Part shown: piece after piece, positions 35,961 to 47,261 of the stretch
Numbering within the stretch: the first letter of the stretch is position 1
Layout of the letters: the number at the start of each line of letters is the position of its first letter
DNA from: Emydura subglobosa
Taxonomy: Eukaryota; Chordata; Testudines; Chelidae
NCBI GenBank assembly: GCA_007922225.1
Contig: ML679961.1
Coordinates: forward strand, 10,675,762 to 10,739,761
Reading direction: 5' to 3'
Length of the DNA: 64,000 nucleotides
Notes under the pieces: generated by a model
The model's input: only the letters and a program-made list of their open reading frames with translations
What the model was told of the DNA's origin: nothing
Databases searched by the model: none
Position numbers and translations under genes: made by a program

Positions 35961-37233
35961 AACTGCCTGCCTGCATCACACACAATTCATAGAACCAGAC
36001 TAACTCTGCTATCCCTCCAACAATGAATACCGCTGCCGCTTCCACACCTACAATCCACGAATGTAGCTTTCCGTCCCCCCTAATTCATGCTGGCTGCTGG
36101 TGCCAATCTCCTTTCCTCTCCAAGAAGAGACCAAGCGGTAAAGCTTAGAAGGAACCAGCAGAGGGAGGCTGCCAATGGGCCAACATGTTTTATCTGAAAA
36201 CTATGGCTGGCTCCTCCTGGTAACTCCCCTGCTTCTCTCCCAGGCCTCTCTCTGCTCCCTGAGGGATAAAAGGGGGGGAAGAGGGGTAAGGGACCTATCA
36301 CTGCAACAGAAAGAGTTCCTTTCCCCATGGAGCGCCCCTGGAGCACGTGGTGCAGTCAGACAGGGAGGCTGAACTGGCTCTATGCCCGCAGAGGGACACT
36401 GACGTGGGCCAAGAGTCCTTCCTAAATCAATAACCTTATCACAGTATCACAGATTATCACAGTCACGGGATCAATTTACAGCTGGTTCTCAAAAGATCTC
36501 CCATCCTACCAGACTGAAAAAATCAAACCGTCCATGAAACCCCGCGCGGTCTGCCCCACAGGCTGAGCTGCAACGGGGCATCGATATGTCATTAGATGTC
36601 TTGTTCCAATGGAAGCACCCCAAACCTCCTCACCAGCACTGAAAAATGCATGTAGAAGAAGCAATGGGAGGATGGCAAAGGTCTGCTCTCTGCTAGCTGT
36701 GTCAGAACAAATCTCACATCTCTTGACTCCCAGGCCTGTGCTTTCACCGTCAGGCATGCTTCCACGATTCTAATAGCCAAGCCCTCCATCCTGAACTCAG
36801 CAAAAGGACTTGCGGTGTCTTTTTGTTGCCTCATTCATTTTTTTCTTGGCTTACTCACAGGAGCTGGAGACAAGAAGGATGTGAAAGAAAATTACACTAC
36901 TGAGGACACTTCGTTTACGAGAACGTCCTCCCTAGCTGCATTGGGAGAAAATACATTTGCAATTCTGCCTCGGAGAAAAGAATCAGGCAATGTTTCCTTC
37001 TGACTCATTTACTGGAGCTGAGCGGTACAAAAGGGTCAGACTGGAAGCTTGGCCGGCATGGTGTCACAGACATGTCACTGATTGATACACGTGGCGACAC
37101 AGATGCTGATGTTACTCGCTAGTCTCTTCTCTTCTTCCTCTTCCAGTTGAGGCTGGTGACATCTAAAAGCAGATAAACAAAAGTGACCCTTTGAGGCATG
37201 CTTAGAATCACTTTAGAGCAATAAGCAGCCATC
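35961..37233. other. No gene or clear repeat seen
   Basis: Mixed composition with several 60-96 residue frames, none recognisable. Confidence 0.45.
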
Positions 37234-37237
37234 ATAC

Positions 37238-37440
37238 TGAATAGCGAGAGTCTCGTAGCACCTTAAAGACTAACAAATTTATTTGGGTGCAAGCTTTTGT
37301 GGGCGGAAACCCACTTCGTCGGATGCAAGTGGGTTTCCGCCCACGAAAGCTTATGACCAAATGCATTGTTGGTCTTTAAGGTGCCACAGAACTCTCGCTG
37401 TTCTGCTAAAAACAGACTAACACGGCTACCCCTCTGGAAC
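37238..37440. mobile_element. Hairpin MITE, near-complete fold-back
   Basis: The left arm (TAGCACCTTAAAGACTAACA, then CAAGCTTTTGTGGGCGGAAA, CCCACTT) is mirrored by the right arm (AAGTGGGTTTCCGCCCACGA, AAGCTTATGACC, TTGGTCTTTAAGGTGCCACA), with arms of about 70 bp around a short centre at 37318-37327. It is followed by AACAGACTAACACGGCTACC, the usual flank of this amniote repeat family. Non-coding; probably a non-autonomous DNA transposon or fold-back element, superfamily not determined. Confidence 0.8.
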
Positions 37441-38073
37441 TCATCATACTGAATCTCACTCAAGGCAGTGCTCATCTTGATTAGCCAGCACTTTTGCCAA
37501 CTGCTCTCTCCTACTGGACTCTATATCAGCCCTCTTCAGAGGTTCAGTGCTTAAGGCCTAACTGTGACTCCTCCTGTTTTCATGTCACCATTAAATTCTG
37601 TATAATTTACGATGAGTGGGTGGCACCATGGCCGGTTGCATGGGCTTTAAATCGGCAAGTCTGGGGTCATTGTGAAAAAAGGTCCCTCGCTAGCCTGGTG
37701 GCTTAGCTCCTTACAATGGATCCCACGCTTTTCCCAACCCAATCCAAACTAACTCACACTAAAAACAACTGGCACTTAACACAAATGCATCATCAGTGAT
37801 ACATATGCAGCTGTGCACATGTAACCCCCACTGGCTAAATGTCTCCCTCTAGGGACTGGTCTACATACAAGCATAAGTACGTTCTACAGCTACCAGCTCA
37901 TGGAGTTACCTCTTTAGCTCAAGTAGAAAACACTCATGCTTTTATCATGGGCAGGACCAGCTTCAAACCCCATGTGTAGCACATTCAGGGGGTCAGCATA
38001 CATACACAATGGTGTTTCATTCCAGATTTGGGAAGCACCCAGGTTTTTTGAATGCAGGGAGCCAATCACAACT
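37441..38073. other. No gene seen
   Basis: Unassigned. GGGACTGGTCTACATACAAG at 37853 resembles a decayed GTCTACAC-type MITE end. Confidence 0.4.
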
Positions 38074-38416
38074 AGAATTGGCTGAAATTTTTTCATTGAA
38101 ATGTTTTTTTTTTTAAATTATCTTTTGGAATCAAATGAACATTTGTATGGAACCAAAATGTGTTTCCTTTGAAATTTTCCAGCATTAACCAAAAAGCTGA
38201 AACTATTTCAGATTTTTGAAAAATCGATTTTGGGGTAATAATTGGAGTTGGGGGTTTTCTAGACCAGAAGATGAGCCTCAAAGTGAAAAATGTTCAGTTT
38301 CTGAAAAGCATTTTTAAATTTCAGTATTTAAAAAAAAAAGTTGTGGGAAATTTAAAAAAAAAAAGTTTTCTAGGATTTTCCACTAAATACCAATCGTCAT
38401 TTCTCAGCCAGCTCGA
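38074..38416. mobile_element. AT-rich MITE, AGAGCTGGTC family, diverged
   Basis: The left end AGAATTGGCTGAAATTTTTT and the right end ATTTCTCAGCCAGCTCGAAT (complement ATTCGAGCTGGCTGAGAAAT) are imperfect inverted repeats. The interior is rich in GAAAATTT words and A/T runs (38103-38113, 38330-38340, 38354-38364). No coding capacity. Confidence 0.58.
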
Positions 38417-40493
38417 ATTACAGCACTGGCGTGTCACAGACCAAGAAGGATGTTAGTAACGAACACTCTCCTAGAGCCGTTCTGGTTCTCTGGGCCACCC
38501 ACAGAATTACTTTCTTTACAGATTACCGAGGTTGGTGCCTTTTTTCAGAACAGGGCAGCGGTATAATTCGGAAGGCAGGAGGGAGTTGCTCCATCTCCAG
38601 TTCAAGCTGATCTGTACATGAATTCGACAGCTTGGTATTTGCATGAATCCATTTCTCCAGCGCAATTTGCTAACTGGCTATGCGCTGGAAGCCTTTTTAA
38701 GTGGGTGCCTGCTCTCTCCTGCCATCTTGATTCTGTGTGAAGTCCACATTCATACTCTACCATGCCCCAGGTTCCTTTGCTGAGTCACCCACTCACTGTC
38801 TAGCTGCCTCAGACTCCCCCCCCCCCCCCCCACACACACACTCAGTGCTTCCCTTCCCTCCATAACAGTCTTGTTCTCTAGATTCAGTATCCTCCAGCTA
38901 ATGATAACAATATTTGATATGTAAGAAACAATGAAAAGGCCCAGAGCCTCAGCTGCAGTCTAGAAAGTCATGGTGCTGCTGTCTGTGCATGCCGCTGACA
39001 TTGTGTGCACCGGTTGGCTCTCCCAGTGTAGGATATACTAGCCTGAGAGCTGCACTAAATTACTCCAGTGGCCCCAAAGGGAAGTTATGGCAGCCAGGGA
39101 TCAGTGGGGTATGTGGACACCCTGACCGTGTCCCCTTTCCCTTGGCCGTAGCTCTTCTGCAGGCTGCAGGGAGAGGGCAGCATCTGACACCAGAAGATTT
39201 CCCTAAATTGGGAGAGCTCTCCCACTGCTATCTATGCCAGCTTTAGAACTGCTTTGATCCCGTGGCTGAGCAGAGAGTGGCTCCGATGCAAGGAGAATCT
39301 GCGCCAAAGAACCTAGACTTGTTAGACTCCAAAAAGAAGTGGATGCATTTGCTGTGAGTTCTTGTTAGACCTTCCATAGCTATTTCCTTCGCCTTTTCTC
39401 AGTTCATTCAAGGGAGAAGGAGAAAGTGAGTCATCGGTACCGCTGGACTGTATCACTATTGCATGTTGACACATCTCCAGGCATCTCCGTGCTATTACAG
39501 GAGGACTGTTCGTGGATGAAGCCTGAGTGTGTTCTGTCACTAGGGGTTCCACACTTGTGTGATCAAATTTTCAAACGTGAGCAAAGGGCATCCACGCAAA
39601 ATGTGAGCAGACCCAGTATGCCCACAAAAGCCAACATTACTGCAGATAGTAGCACACACCGGATGGGCAGCTATTTCACCCACCTCACTTGGAAAGATGT
39701 TGGTCCACAGACCACAGTGCAAATTTTAGCCAGTATTGGATATATTGGGTGAAATTCTGGCTTCACTGAAGTCAGTGGCACAACCCCCATCTGTCATGGT
39801 AAAGTTAATTCCATGCATCAGTTGTTAATATTTCGGGGATCTTCTAATTGCCACAAATGCAAGTGGTCTTATAGATAAGTCAGCAATCTATTTTCCTTAC
39901 TTGGTCTGTATTTTTCCTCTCTTGGCCCTGGCAGGGCTAAGTAGCATATTTCTTTCTCTTCTATTCCATCATTTCCTACATGATTTTAGGTTCTGGTTTT
40001 GGCCCTGAACAATAACACCTTTATTACAGAGCTGCACCCTGAAATCACGGAAGTTTACAGAAAATATTGGTGCCATCTCCTCTAAAACATTTTAAACACA
40101 TGCTATTTGTTTTTAGTCTCCCTTCTGGCTTTGCACATTGAAAAAAGGACATTTAATATGTACAATAGAATTAATAGGGATGGAGTGTAAGCAGGACTTA
40201 CATTCAAAATACACTTCTGCAAAACAAAGGAGCAGCTGTGAAAATGTAGAGTCTGCCGAACATTTTTTACTTGGGTATCACATTTGCTAAAAGATTTGCT
40301 CTGCAAAGTTTTATCTAATTTCCCATTCATTCAATTAAGCAGGGAGATAAATGTGCGGATCCCAAGAGATTAGGAAGAACTGGGTTTAGCTCCTGCTTAC
40401 GCTTGAGATGAAGGCCTTCTTCAGTTTCACTGTTATAGCTAGAAGCTCTGCAGCTAAGGGCTTGATCCTGTACAATGGCAAGCACCCTCAACG
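38417..40493. other. 2 kb without a supported gene
   Basis: A C-run of about 15 followed by CA units lies at 38817-38840. Traces of GAAGTCAGTGG lie at 39768. The 108-residue frame at 39426-39752 has no recognisable domain. Confidence 0.45.
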
Positions 40494-40501
40494 TCCACCA
40501 A

Positions 40502-41259
40502 CAGGGGTGGCAACAGCTTCTTCCGGTAGGGGGGCTGAGGTGGGCTACACAGAAAATTGGGGGGATACATCCCCACTTGCCACAAGGCTCCGCCTCTCTC
40601 CATAGCCCCGCCCCCTGCTCCTCCTCAGATAAGTGCCGGCTCCACCTCCTCCGAGCCCCCACTCACCGAGGCCCCACCTCCTGGCCAACTCGGAGGTCAG
40701 AAGCTGGAACCAGGCATGTGGGGCGGCTGTTGTCCTGGCTGGTGCCATGGTGTGGGCAGCCACAGTACTCCCGTCTCCTCCTCCTGCTGCTGTTGGTGTC
40801 CAGGGCCCTGGCTGCTTCTCAGGTCCCTACCATCCTTCAACTGTTCACCCACCTGGGCGGGGGCACCCAGCTCTGGGGCTGGCAGAGCCCTCGGGGAGCA
40901 GCGACCATGGGGAAGAGGGCCCAGAAGCCTGGACCGGAGAGGGTAAATCCAGGTCACTCTGGCGAGTCCCAGACCCTCAACCTGCCCCGAGCAGCACATG
41001 CCAGTGGGCGGGGACATGGGCCAGGTCTGCTCTCTGGCCCCCCCAGAGTAAGCCAGGTTTTACTCCTGCGCTGCTGCTGGCAGCAATGCTACCTTCTGAG
41101 CTGGGTGCCCAGCCAGCAGGCACCGCTTTCTCCTCTCTGTCTTCAGAGCTGGGTGGCCAGAGAGCAGTGGCTGCTACGGGGTGCTTACAAGGGGGTTAAG
41201 GCAAATGTTGGGGTGGCTATAGCCCTGTAAATCCCCCCTTCCCACTAGTACCGCCCCTG
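40502..41259. mobile_element. GC-rich hAT-type non-autonomous transposon
   Basis: The left end CAGGGGTGGCAACAG and right end ACTAGTACCGCCCCTG (complement CAGGGGCGGTACTAGT) are inverted. The 8 bases TCCACCAA occur perfectly on both sides (40494-40501 and 41260-41267), the diagnostic hAT target duplication. The element is 758 bp, strongly GC-rich and CpG-containing, unlike its AT-rich flanks. It encodes no transposase. The perfect duplication suggests a fairly recent insertion relative to other DNA elements here. Confidence 0.9.
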
Positions 41260-41267
41260 TCCACCAA

Positions 41268-41777
41268 CTTCAGTGGGAGTTTAGGGTGCTCAGCACTTTA
41301 CAGACGCGTTCAGAATCATGCAGGTTTCAAGCCATAAATGAAACAAGATCCACCGACTTGGCGAGTCCAGGACCTGTGCCCTTTCATCTGAACTGGGAAG
41401 ACTGGCCATTGCTTGCGGGTTACCAGAGCCATTGATCTAGAACCAGAACCACATACCCACAAAGCTACTGAAATGAACAATGGGGGTAAGAATGGGGCAG
41501 AAGAAATGGAAGGAATTAAAGTGTCCCTTGAGTCTGTGCAGGACATGTGTTAACTCACTGTAATGAGTGTCAGTATAAACATGCAGGTAAAACTTTAAAT
41601 ATCAATAAACGTGGTTTTAATTTAACCGATAATTCGTGGAGGGTTAACACAAATTGGTTTTGTTCCGCCTGATGGGATATTATAGGATTCATTAAACTTG
41701 GGTAGGGGTCCTAGTTTTAGGTTAATTTTTCTCTGATCTTAGATGTGTATTCCTAACCAAACTACAGATCATGGGTG
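41268..41777. other. No gene seen
   Basis: The first 40 bases (CTTCAGTGGGAGTTTAGGGT, GCTCAGCACTTT) continue a dispersed repeat that was interrupted by the hAT insertion. The rest is AT-rich and unassigned. Confidence 0.5.
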
Positions 41778-43860
41778 AATCATAGAATCATAGAGGATTA
41801 AGGTCAGAAGGGACCTCAGGAGGTCATCTAGTCCAACCCCCTGCTCAAAGCAGGACCAACCCCAACTAAATAATCCCAACCAGGGCTTTGTCAAGCTGGG
41901 CCTTAAACATCTCTAAGGAGATTCCGCCACCTCCCTAGGTAACCCATTCCAGTGCTTCACCACCCTCCTAGTGAAAAAGTTTTTCTTAATATCCAACGTA
42001 GAATTCCCCCAGTGCACTTGAGACCATTGCTCCTAGTTCTGTCATCTGCCACCACTGAGAACAGCCTAGCTCCATTCCCCCAGGTAGTTGAAGGCTGCTA
42101 TCAATTCCCCCCTCATACTTCTCTTCTGTAGACTAAACAAGCCTAGCTCCCTCAGCCTCTCCTCATAAATCATGTGCTTCAGCCCCTTAATCATTTTCGT
42201 TGCCCTCCACTGGACTCTCTATAATTTGTCCACATCTTTTCTGTAGTGGGGGGCCTAAAACTGGACACACTACAAATGTGACCTCACCAGTGCCAAATAG
42301 AGGGGAATAATCACTTCCCTCGATCTGTTGGCAATGCAGCGCAATATGCTGTTAGCCTTCTTGGCAAAAAGGGCACACTGCTGACTCATATCCAGCTTCT
42401 TATCCACTGTAACACCCAGGTCCTTTTCGACAGAACTTCTGCCTAGCCCATCGGTCCCCAGTCTGTAGCTGTGCATGGGGTGCTTCCGTCCTAAGTGCAG
42501 GACTCTGCACTTGTCCTTGTTGAACCTTATCAGATTTCTTTGGCCCAATCCTCCAATTTGTCTAGGTCGCTCTTTATCCTATCCCTACTCTCCACTCTAT
42601 TTACCACTCTCCCCAGTTTAGTGGCAGCTGCCAACTTGCTGAGGGTACAATCCACTCCATCCTCCAGATCATTAATGAAGATGTTGAATAAAACTGGCTC
42701 CAGGGGCATTCCAATTGTTACCGGCTGCCAGCTAGACATCGAGCCATTGATGACTAGCCATTGAGCCCGATGATGAAGCCAGGTTTTTATCCATCTTATA
42801 GTCCATTCATCCAACCCATACTTCTTTAACTTGCTGTCAAGAATACTGTGGGAGACCATATCAAAAGCTTTTTTAAAGTCAAGATGTATCATGTCCACTG
42901 CTTTCCCCACATCCACAGAGCCAGACATCTCATCATATAAGAAAATCAGGTTGGTCAGGCATGAGTTGCCCTTGGTGAATCCACGCTGACTGTTCCTGAT
43001 CACCTTCTTCTCTTCCAAGTGCTTCAAAATGGATTCCTTGAGGACCTGCCCCATGATTTTTTCCCAGGAGTGAGGTGGGGCTGACCGGTCTGTAATTCCC
43101 TGGATCCTCCTCCTTCCCTTTTTTGAAGATGGATATTATATTTGCCTTTTTCCAATCGTCCGGGACCTCCCCCAATTGCCACAAATTTTCAAAGATAATG
43201 GCCAATGGCTCTGCAATCACATCAGCCAACTCCCTCAACACCCTTGGATGTATTGCATCCAGCCCCAAGGACTTGTTCATGTCCACCATTTCTAAATAGT
43301 CCTGAACCTGTTCTTTCACCATTGAGGGCTGCTCACCTCCTCCCCATACTGTACTGCTCAGGGCAGTGGTCTGGGAGCTCACCTTGACTGTGAAGACAGA
43401 GACGAAAAAATCATTGAGTACTTCAGCTTCTTCCACATCATTTGTCACTAGGCTGCCTCCCCCATTCAGTAAGGGGCCTACACTTACCCTGACCTTCTTG
43501 TTACTAACATACCTGTAGAAACCTTTCTTGTTACCCTTCCCGTCCCCTGCTAGCTGCAACTCCAATTGTGCTTTGGCCCTTCCTGATTTCACTCCGACAT
43601 GCTCAAGCAGTATTTTTATATTCCTCCCGAGTCTTCTGACCAAACTTCCACTTCTTGTATGCTTCCTTTGTGTGTTTCAGCTCACCAAAGATTTCTCTGT
43701 TAAGCCACACTGGTCGCTGGACATATTTGCTATTCTTTCTGCACATCGGGGTGGTTTGTTCCTGCGCCCTGAATAAGGTTTCTTTAAAATACAGCCAGCT
43801 CTTTTGGACTCCTTTCCCCCTCATATTAGCCTCCCAGGGGATCCTGAATTTTTGACCCGA
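41778..43860 (-). mobile_element. CR1 LINE, 2.1 kb, minus strand
   Basis: The 3' end lies at 41778 (antisense octamers AATCATAGAATCATAGAG) and the copy extends to about 43860, covering the region between endonuclease and RT, the whole RT and the C-terminal domain. The 5' endonuclease part is missing, as is usual for 5'-truncated CR1. The 3' untranslated part (GGACCTCAGGAGGTCATCTA) matches that of the copy at 14845. Confidence 0.95.
42270..43824 (-). pseudogene. CR1 ORF2 reverse transcriptase, dead
   Basis: Four overlapping open pieces in different frames, read in order from 43824 down to 42270. The first has [20 protein letters not shown] (pre-RT linker); the second (236 residues) has [20 protein letters not shown] and [20 protein letters not shown] (RT fingers); the third (174 residues) has HLDFKKAFDMVSHSILDSKL (RT motif A) and [18 protein letters not shown]. 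At the position of the catalytic FADD the copy reads LAAAT, so both aspartates are lost. The fourth piece is the C-terminal domain. Frameshifts plus the active-site change make it inactive. Confidence 0.93.
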
Positions 43861-44450
43861 CTGAAGTCAATGGCAAAAATTGCTACTTCTTTTTAATCAG
43901 CGTTTGAAAAAATGTTCTCCTTTGAATTCTAGCCAACTGCTGTCCTTCAGTGAAGGTTCCATGTTTCCACGAAGTGTGAGGATCTTTCAGAGCTGATGGT
44001 CATCTCCACAAGATTTTTCAGCACTGCAAGAATAGGGCTAGATTGTGTCACCCTTCCATTGTTGAGCTACGAATATGTGCAAATGACCACTTGCCATTGA
44101 AAGTTAGGGGTGGCCCAACCTCATCCATAGGAAATTTGCAATATTTGTTTTTAAATGTAGCCTCTGATCCTCTAGTGTGCTGTGCCTGCTGTAAAGCCAG
44201 GGAATGCAGCCACCGAAAGATTCCCCCTGCACAACATCGAACCAGCCGTGATGGTTCCTTTGCCGCCCCAATCTACCGGCATAAGCCCATGGCCAGATAT
44301 ACCTGCATCCCAGCAATTCCTGGGTGGGAGATGTTGGCAGCTGTTGCAAATCAGAGCAGCCTTCAGCAGCCTGACATCCTGATAGCACCAGGCTGAAGGG
44401 GGTACAAAGACTAAAAGCCATGCTCCCGATCTGTCTCCAGCTGTTCCTGA
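43861..44450. other. No gene seen
   Basis: It begins with CTGAAGTCAATGGCAAAAAT, a trace of the palindromic family. Frames of 66-117 residues on both strands (44043-44457) are unrecognised. Confidence 0.45.
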
Positions 44451-44452
44451 GG

Positions 44453-44525
44453 ATCATAGAATCCTAGAATATTACAGTTGGAAGGGACCTCAGGAGGTCA
44501 TCTAATCCAACCCCCTTGACCAACC
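44453..44525 (-). repeat. CR1 3' end fragment, minus strand
   Basis: ATCATAGAATCCTAGAATAT, GTTGGAAGGGACCTCAGGAG and GTCATCTAATCCAACCCCCT are an antisense CR1 terminus, truncated to about 70 bp. Confidence 0.92.
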
Positions 44526-44719
44526 TCATGACCTTATTCTCGCTTTGGTAGAGTTGGATTGGATTAGGTGTAACAGTGGAAACTGGAGACATATGTGCAC
44601 GTCTCCGATACCTCTATTTATGAGTGATTTGGAACAGATTGCTATAAGATTATCAAGAAGAATGAAAATAATTTCCCACAAATATTATTTCTAATTCTGC
44701 CTCCCTCATTATTCCTTTG

Positions 44720-44822
44720 TTTGCACTGCGATATTGTCTGGAGGCACCAACCCCATTGTACCTGGCACTGTACAAACGTAACAGGCAGGCAGTCCTTGCC
44801 CCAAAGATTTCATACTCTGAGT
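44720..44822 (-). repeat. MIR/L2-type 3' tail, minus strand
   Basis: CACCAACCCCATTGTACCTG, GCACTGTACAAACGTAACAG and AGTCCTTGCCCCAAAGATTT are the complement of the tail seen at 2745. The short frames on both strands here are not genes. Confidence 0.7.
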
Positions 44823-45980
44823 ATAATCCTAATTCTGTGCTCAATGGGTGTCTCCTACCACCGAACCCACACTGCACGGCACCAGCCCACAAGGGCGGAG
44901 CGTATTCCCTGCACTCATGAGTTGGGAAGCTAGTTCAATCTCCAGCCTTATTCAGTCTTTGACGTCTAGTTAAATGTCACAAAGGCTCTCAAATGCTTCT
45001 TTTTCCCTCCTCCCCTAGAAATTATAGAACTGCCAAATTCTAAAACGATAGTCGCTATTGTGCATATCCCGTGAAAACGCTTAACAAGGGTTAGGCTGCT
45101 GGTGCACTGAGACCACTGCCTATTATGCTGACAATATTGTCTCACTGTTGACTTGTGTTCTCTTCTCCCCATATATCTGTCAGTATCCACCTGTTGCCCT
45201 TATTCACCAGTTGATTCAAAAGGTCTCCTTGAATGAGTAAGGGTTATAGGTTTGGGCCCCAAGTAATTACAAACTTTTGTCATTTGAGGATGTTAATTGA
45301 TCAACATGAAAAAGGTCACATTTTCCACGGCAGAAAAATTTTGGTAGTGCAAATCTACTTTACACATGTTAGGACATTGTTGTTGCTTATGAGAAGCTGA
45401 AGAAAACAAGACAAATGACAGAAAAGATACAAAATATTTTCTAACCTGTAACGGAAATTTTGGTTTAATAAAAGGTTTTTGTCTGTTTTGATCAGTTCTG
45501 AAACAAACAGCAATTAGCTGGCCAAACAAAAATTGCTTAGTCAAGCCAGGGTTGTTGGCTTCTTATAGTGCGTATGCTAAAAGAAGAGCAATGCTCTTGC
45601 TCATAAAAGAAAACGTTATTTTCTTTGAAGTTCATTTGTAGAATTTAGGTGCGAATCAATGCTAGACACACATTAATCAGACAAACGTCTTACAGAGAAG
45701 CTCCTCATTGCACAGTGAAAACAGAGCATGCACTAAAGATGCTTAACAATGGGTTTTTCCCAGGACTTAACTATTTTCTTCCTACTATCATTCCATTTCA
45801 CTTGAAAGTTTTTACTGACCCTTTAAGAGGGCGCCTTGGCTTTCTCTCGTTCCACCTAGGGGGAAGGAAGGGCTGAGAAGGAGGGTAAAGAGCCAGCAGC
45901 CATTTTGAACAGATTCCTCCATGAGTTGCTCCTTTGTAAAGTCTGAGACCAACATGAACCCCAATGACTTTATGAGGAAA
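44823..45980. other. No gene or clear repeat seen
   Basis: AT-rich and unassigned. Confidence 0.45.
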
Positions 45981-46640
45981 GAATCATAGAATCGTAGGAC
46001 TGGAAGGGACCTCGAGAGGTCTTCTAGTCCAGTCCCCTGCACTCAAAGCAGGACCAAGCATGATCTAGACTCTTCCTGACAGGTGTCTGTCCAACCTGCT
46101 CTTAAAAATCTCCAATGACGGAGATTCCACAACCTCCCTAGGCAATTTATTCCAGTGCTTAACTGCCCTGACAGCTAGGAAGTTTTTCCTAATATCCAAC
46201 CTAAACTGCCCTTGCTTCAATTTAAGCTCATTGCTTCTTGTCCTATCCTAAGAGGTTAAAGAGAACAATTTTTTTCTCTTCTCCAGACTAAACAAACTCA
46301 ATTATTTCAATCTTCCCTCAAAGGTCATGTTTTCTAGACCTTTAATCATTTTTGTCGCTCTTCTCTGGAGCTTCTGCAATTTGTCCACATCTTTCCTGAA
46401 ATGTGGCACACAGAACTGAACCCAATACTCCAGTTGAGGCCTTATCAGCGGGGAGTACAGAGGAAGAATTACGTCTCGTGTCTTACTTACAACACTCCTG
46501 CTAATACATCCCAGAATGATGTTCGCTTTTCTTTCAACAGTCTGACACTGTTGACGCATATCTAGCTCGTGACACACTATGACGTCCAGATCTGTTTCCA
46601 CAGTATTCCTTCCTAGGCAGGAATTTCCCATTTTGTACGT
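45981..46640 (-). mobile_element. CR1 LINE, second subfamily, minus strand
   Basis: The 3' terminus GAATCATAGAATCGTAGGAC is at 45981; the copy extends to about 46640 and covers only the ORF2 C-terminus and the 3' untranslated region. The tail variant (CTAGTCCAGTCCCCTGCACT, CTCTTCCTGACAGGTGTCTG) differs from the copy at 41778. Its coding part matches the copy at 53895-57435, so at least two CR1 subfamilies are present. Confidence 0.93.
46302..46631 (-). pseudogene. CR1 ORF2 C-terminal piece
   Basis: An open stretch of 109 residues with the CR1 C-terminal landmarks: LGRNTVETDLDVIVCHELDM, then [38 protein letters not shown] and [18 protein letters not shown]. It lacks RT motifs because of 5' truncation. 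No promoter or start is expected; this is a fossil of the LINE protein. Confidence 0.9.
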
Positions 46641-46671
46641 GGCTCAAAGGACATGGATGGGCCTGGCTGCT

Positions 46672-46912
46672 AGAGCTGGTCAAAAAATGCCAATTATTTT
46701 TCATCAGAAATTTTTTTGGGGAAAAATCTTTCTGTTGCAGATTTGTTTTTTTGTTTTGTTTTGTTTTTCAATTTAAAAAATTAAAACAAAAGCTGAAAAT
46801 ATTTCAGTCTTTGAAACTGTTTTTGGTAATGATTTTTGGTTCTGCTTTCTCATCATTTTTTCCCTCCCCCGCATCAAAATTACATTTTGATGGAAAAATT
46901 TCAGACAGCTCT
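46672..46912. mobile_element. AT-rich MITE, AGAGCTGGTC family
   Basis: Left end AGAGCTGGTCAAAAAATGCC; right end AAAAATTTCAGACAGCTCT (complement AGAGCTGTCTGAAATTTTT). It is 241 bp, with a (TTTTG)n tract at 46744-46768 and mirror-image AAAATTTTT words. It lies about 30 bp from the 5' end of the CR1 copy at 45981-46640. Confidence 0.68.
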
Positions 46913-46962
46913 GTTGACTGGCCTGCAAGTTTTGTCTCATCCCTGAGCCAAAAGAGGCTTTT

Positions 46963-47261
46963 GCCAAGTCTACACTAGAGAGCTTACAATGGCACAGCTG
47001 TACCGATGCGGCTGCGCTGCTGTAAGATCTCTCGTGTAGTCGCTCTGTGCTGATTGTAGAGAGCAATCCTGTTGACATAATTAAACCACCTCCAATGAGC
47101 CGTGGTAGCTATATCAGTGGGAGACGTTTTCTTGCCGACATAGCGCTGTCCACACCGGTGCTTCTGTCAGTGTAACTTATGTCGCTCAGGGGGGTGGTTT
47201 TTTTCTACACCCCTGCATGACATAAGTAATACCAGCAAAAGTGGTAGTGTAGACAGCCTTT
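46963..47261. mobile_element. GTCTACACTA MITE, copy 1 (plus)
   Basis: Left terminus GCCAAGTCTACACTAGAGAG; right terminus GTGGTAGTGTAGACAGCCTT, inverted around the GTCTACACTA core. The interior landmarks (TGGCACAGCTGTACCGATGC, AATTAAACCACCTCCAATGA, GTAGCTATATCAGTGGGAGA, TCAGTGTAACTTATGTCGCT) recur in inverted orientation at 49858-50062. It is about 299 bp and non-coding. The superfamily is not certain; hAT-like is possible. Confidence 0.78.

Noticed and set aside
40475..41230. 251-residue open frame, longest in the window
   Set aside because: It begins outside and runs into a 758-bp hAT element with a perfect target duplication. Low complexity (Ser, Leu, Gln, Pro-rich), and overlapping long frames on both strands point to GC-rich composition, not coding.
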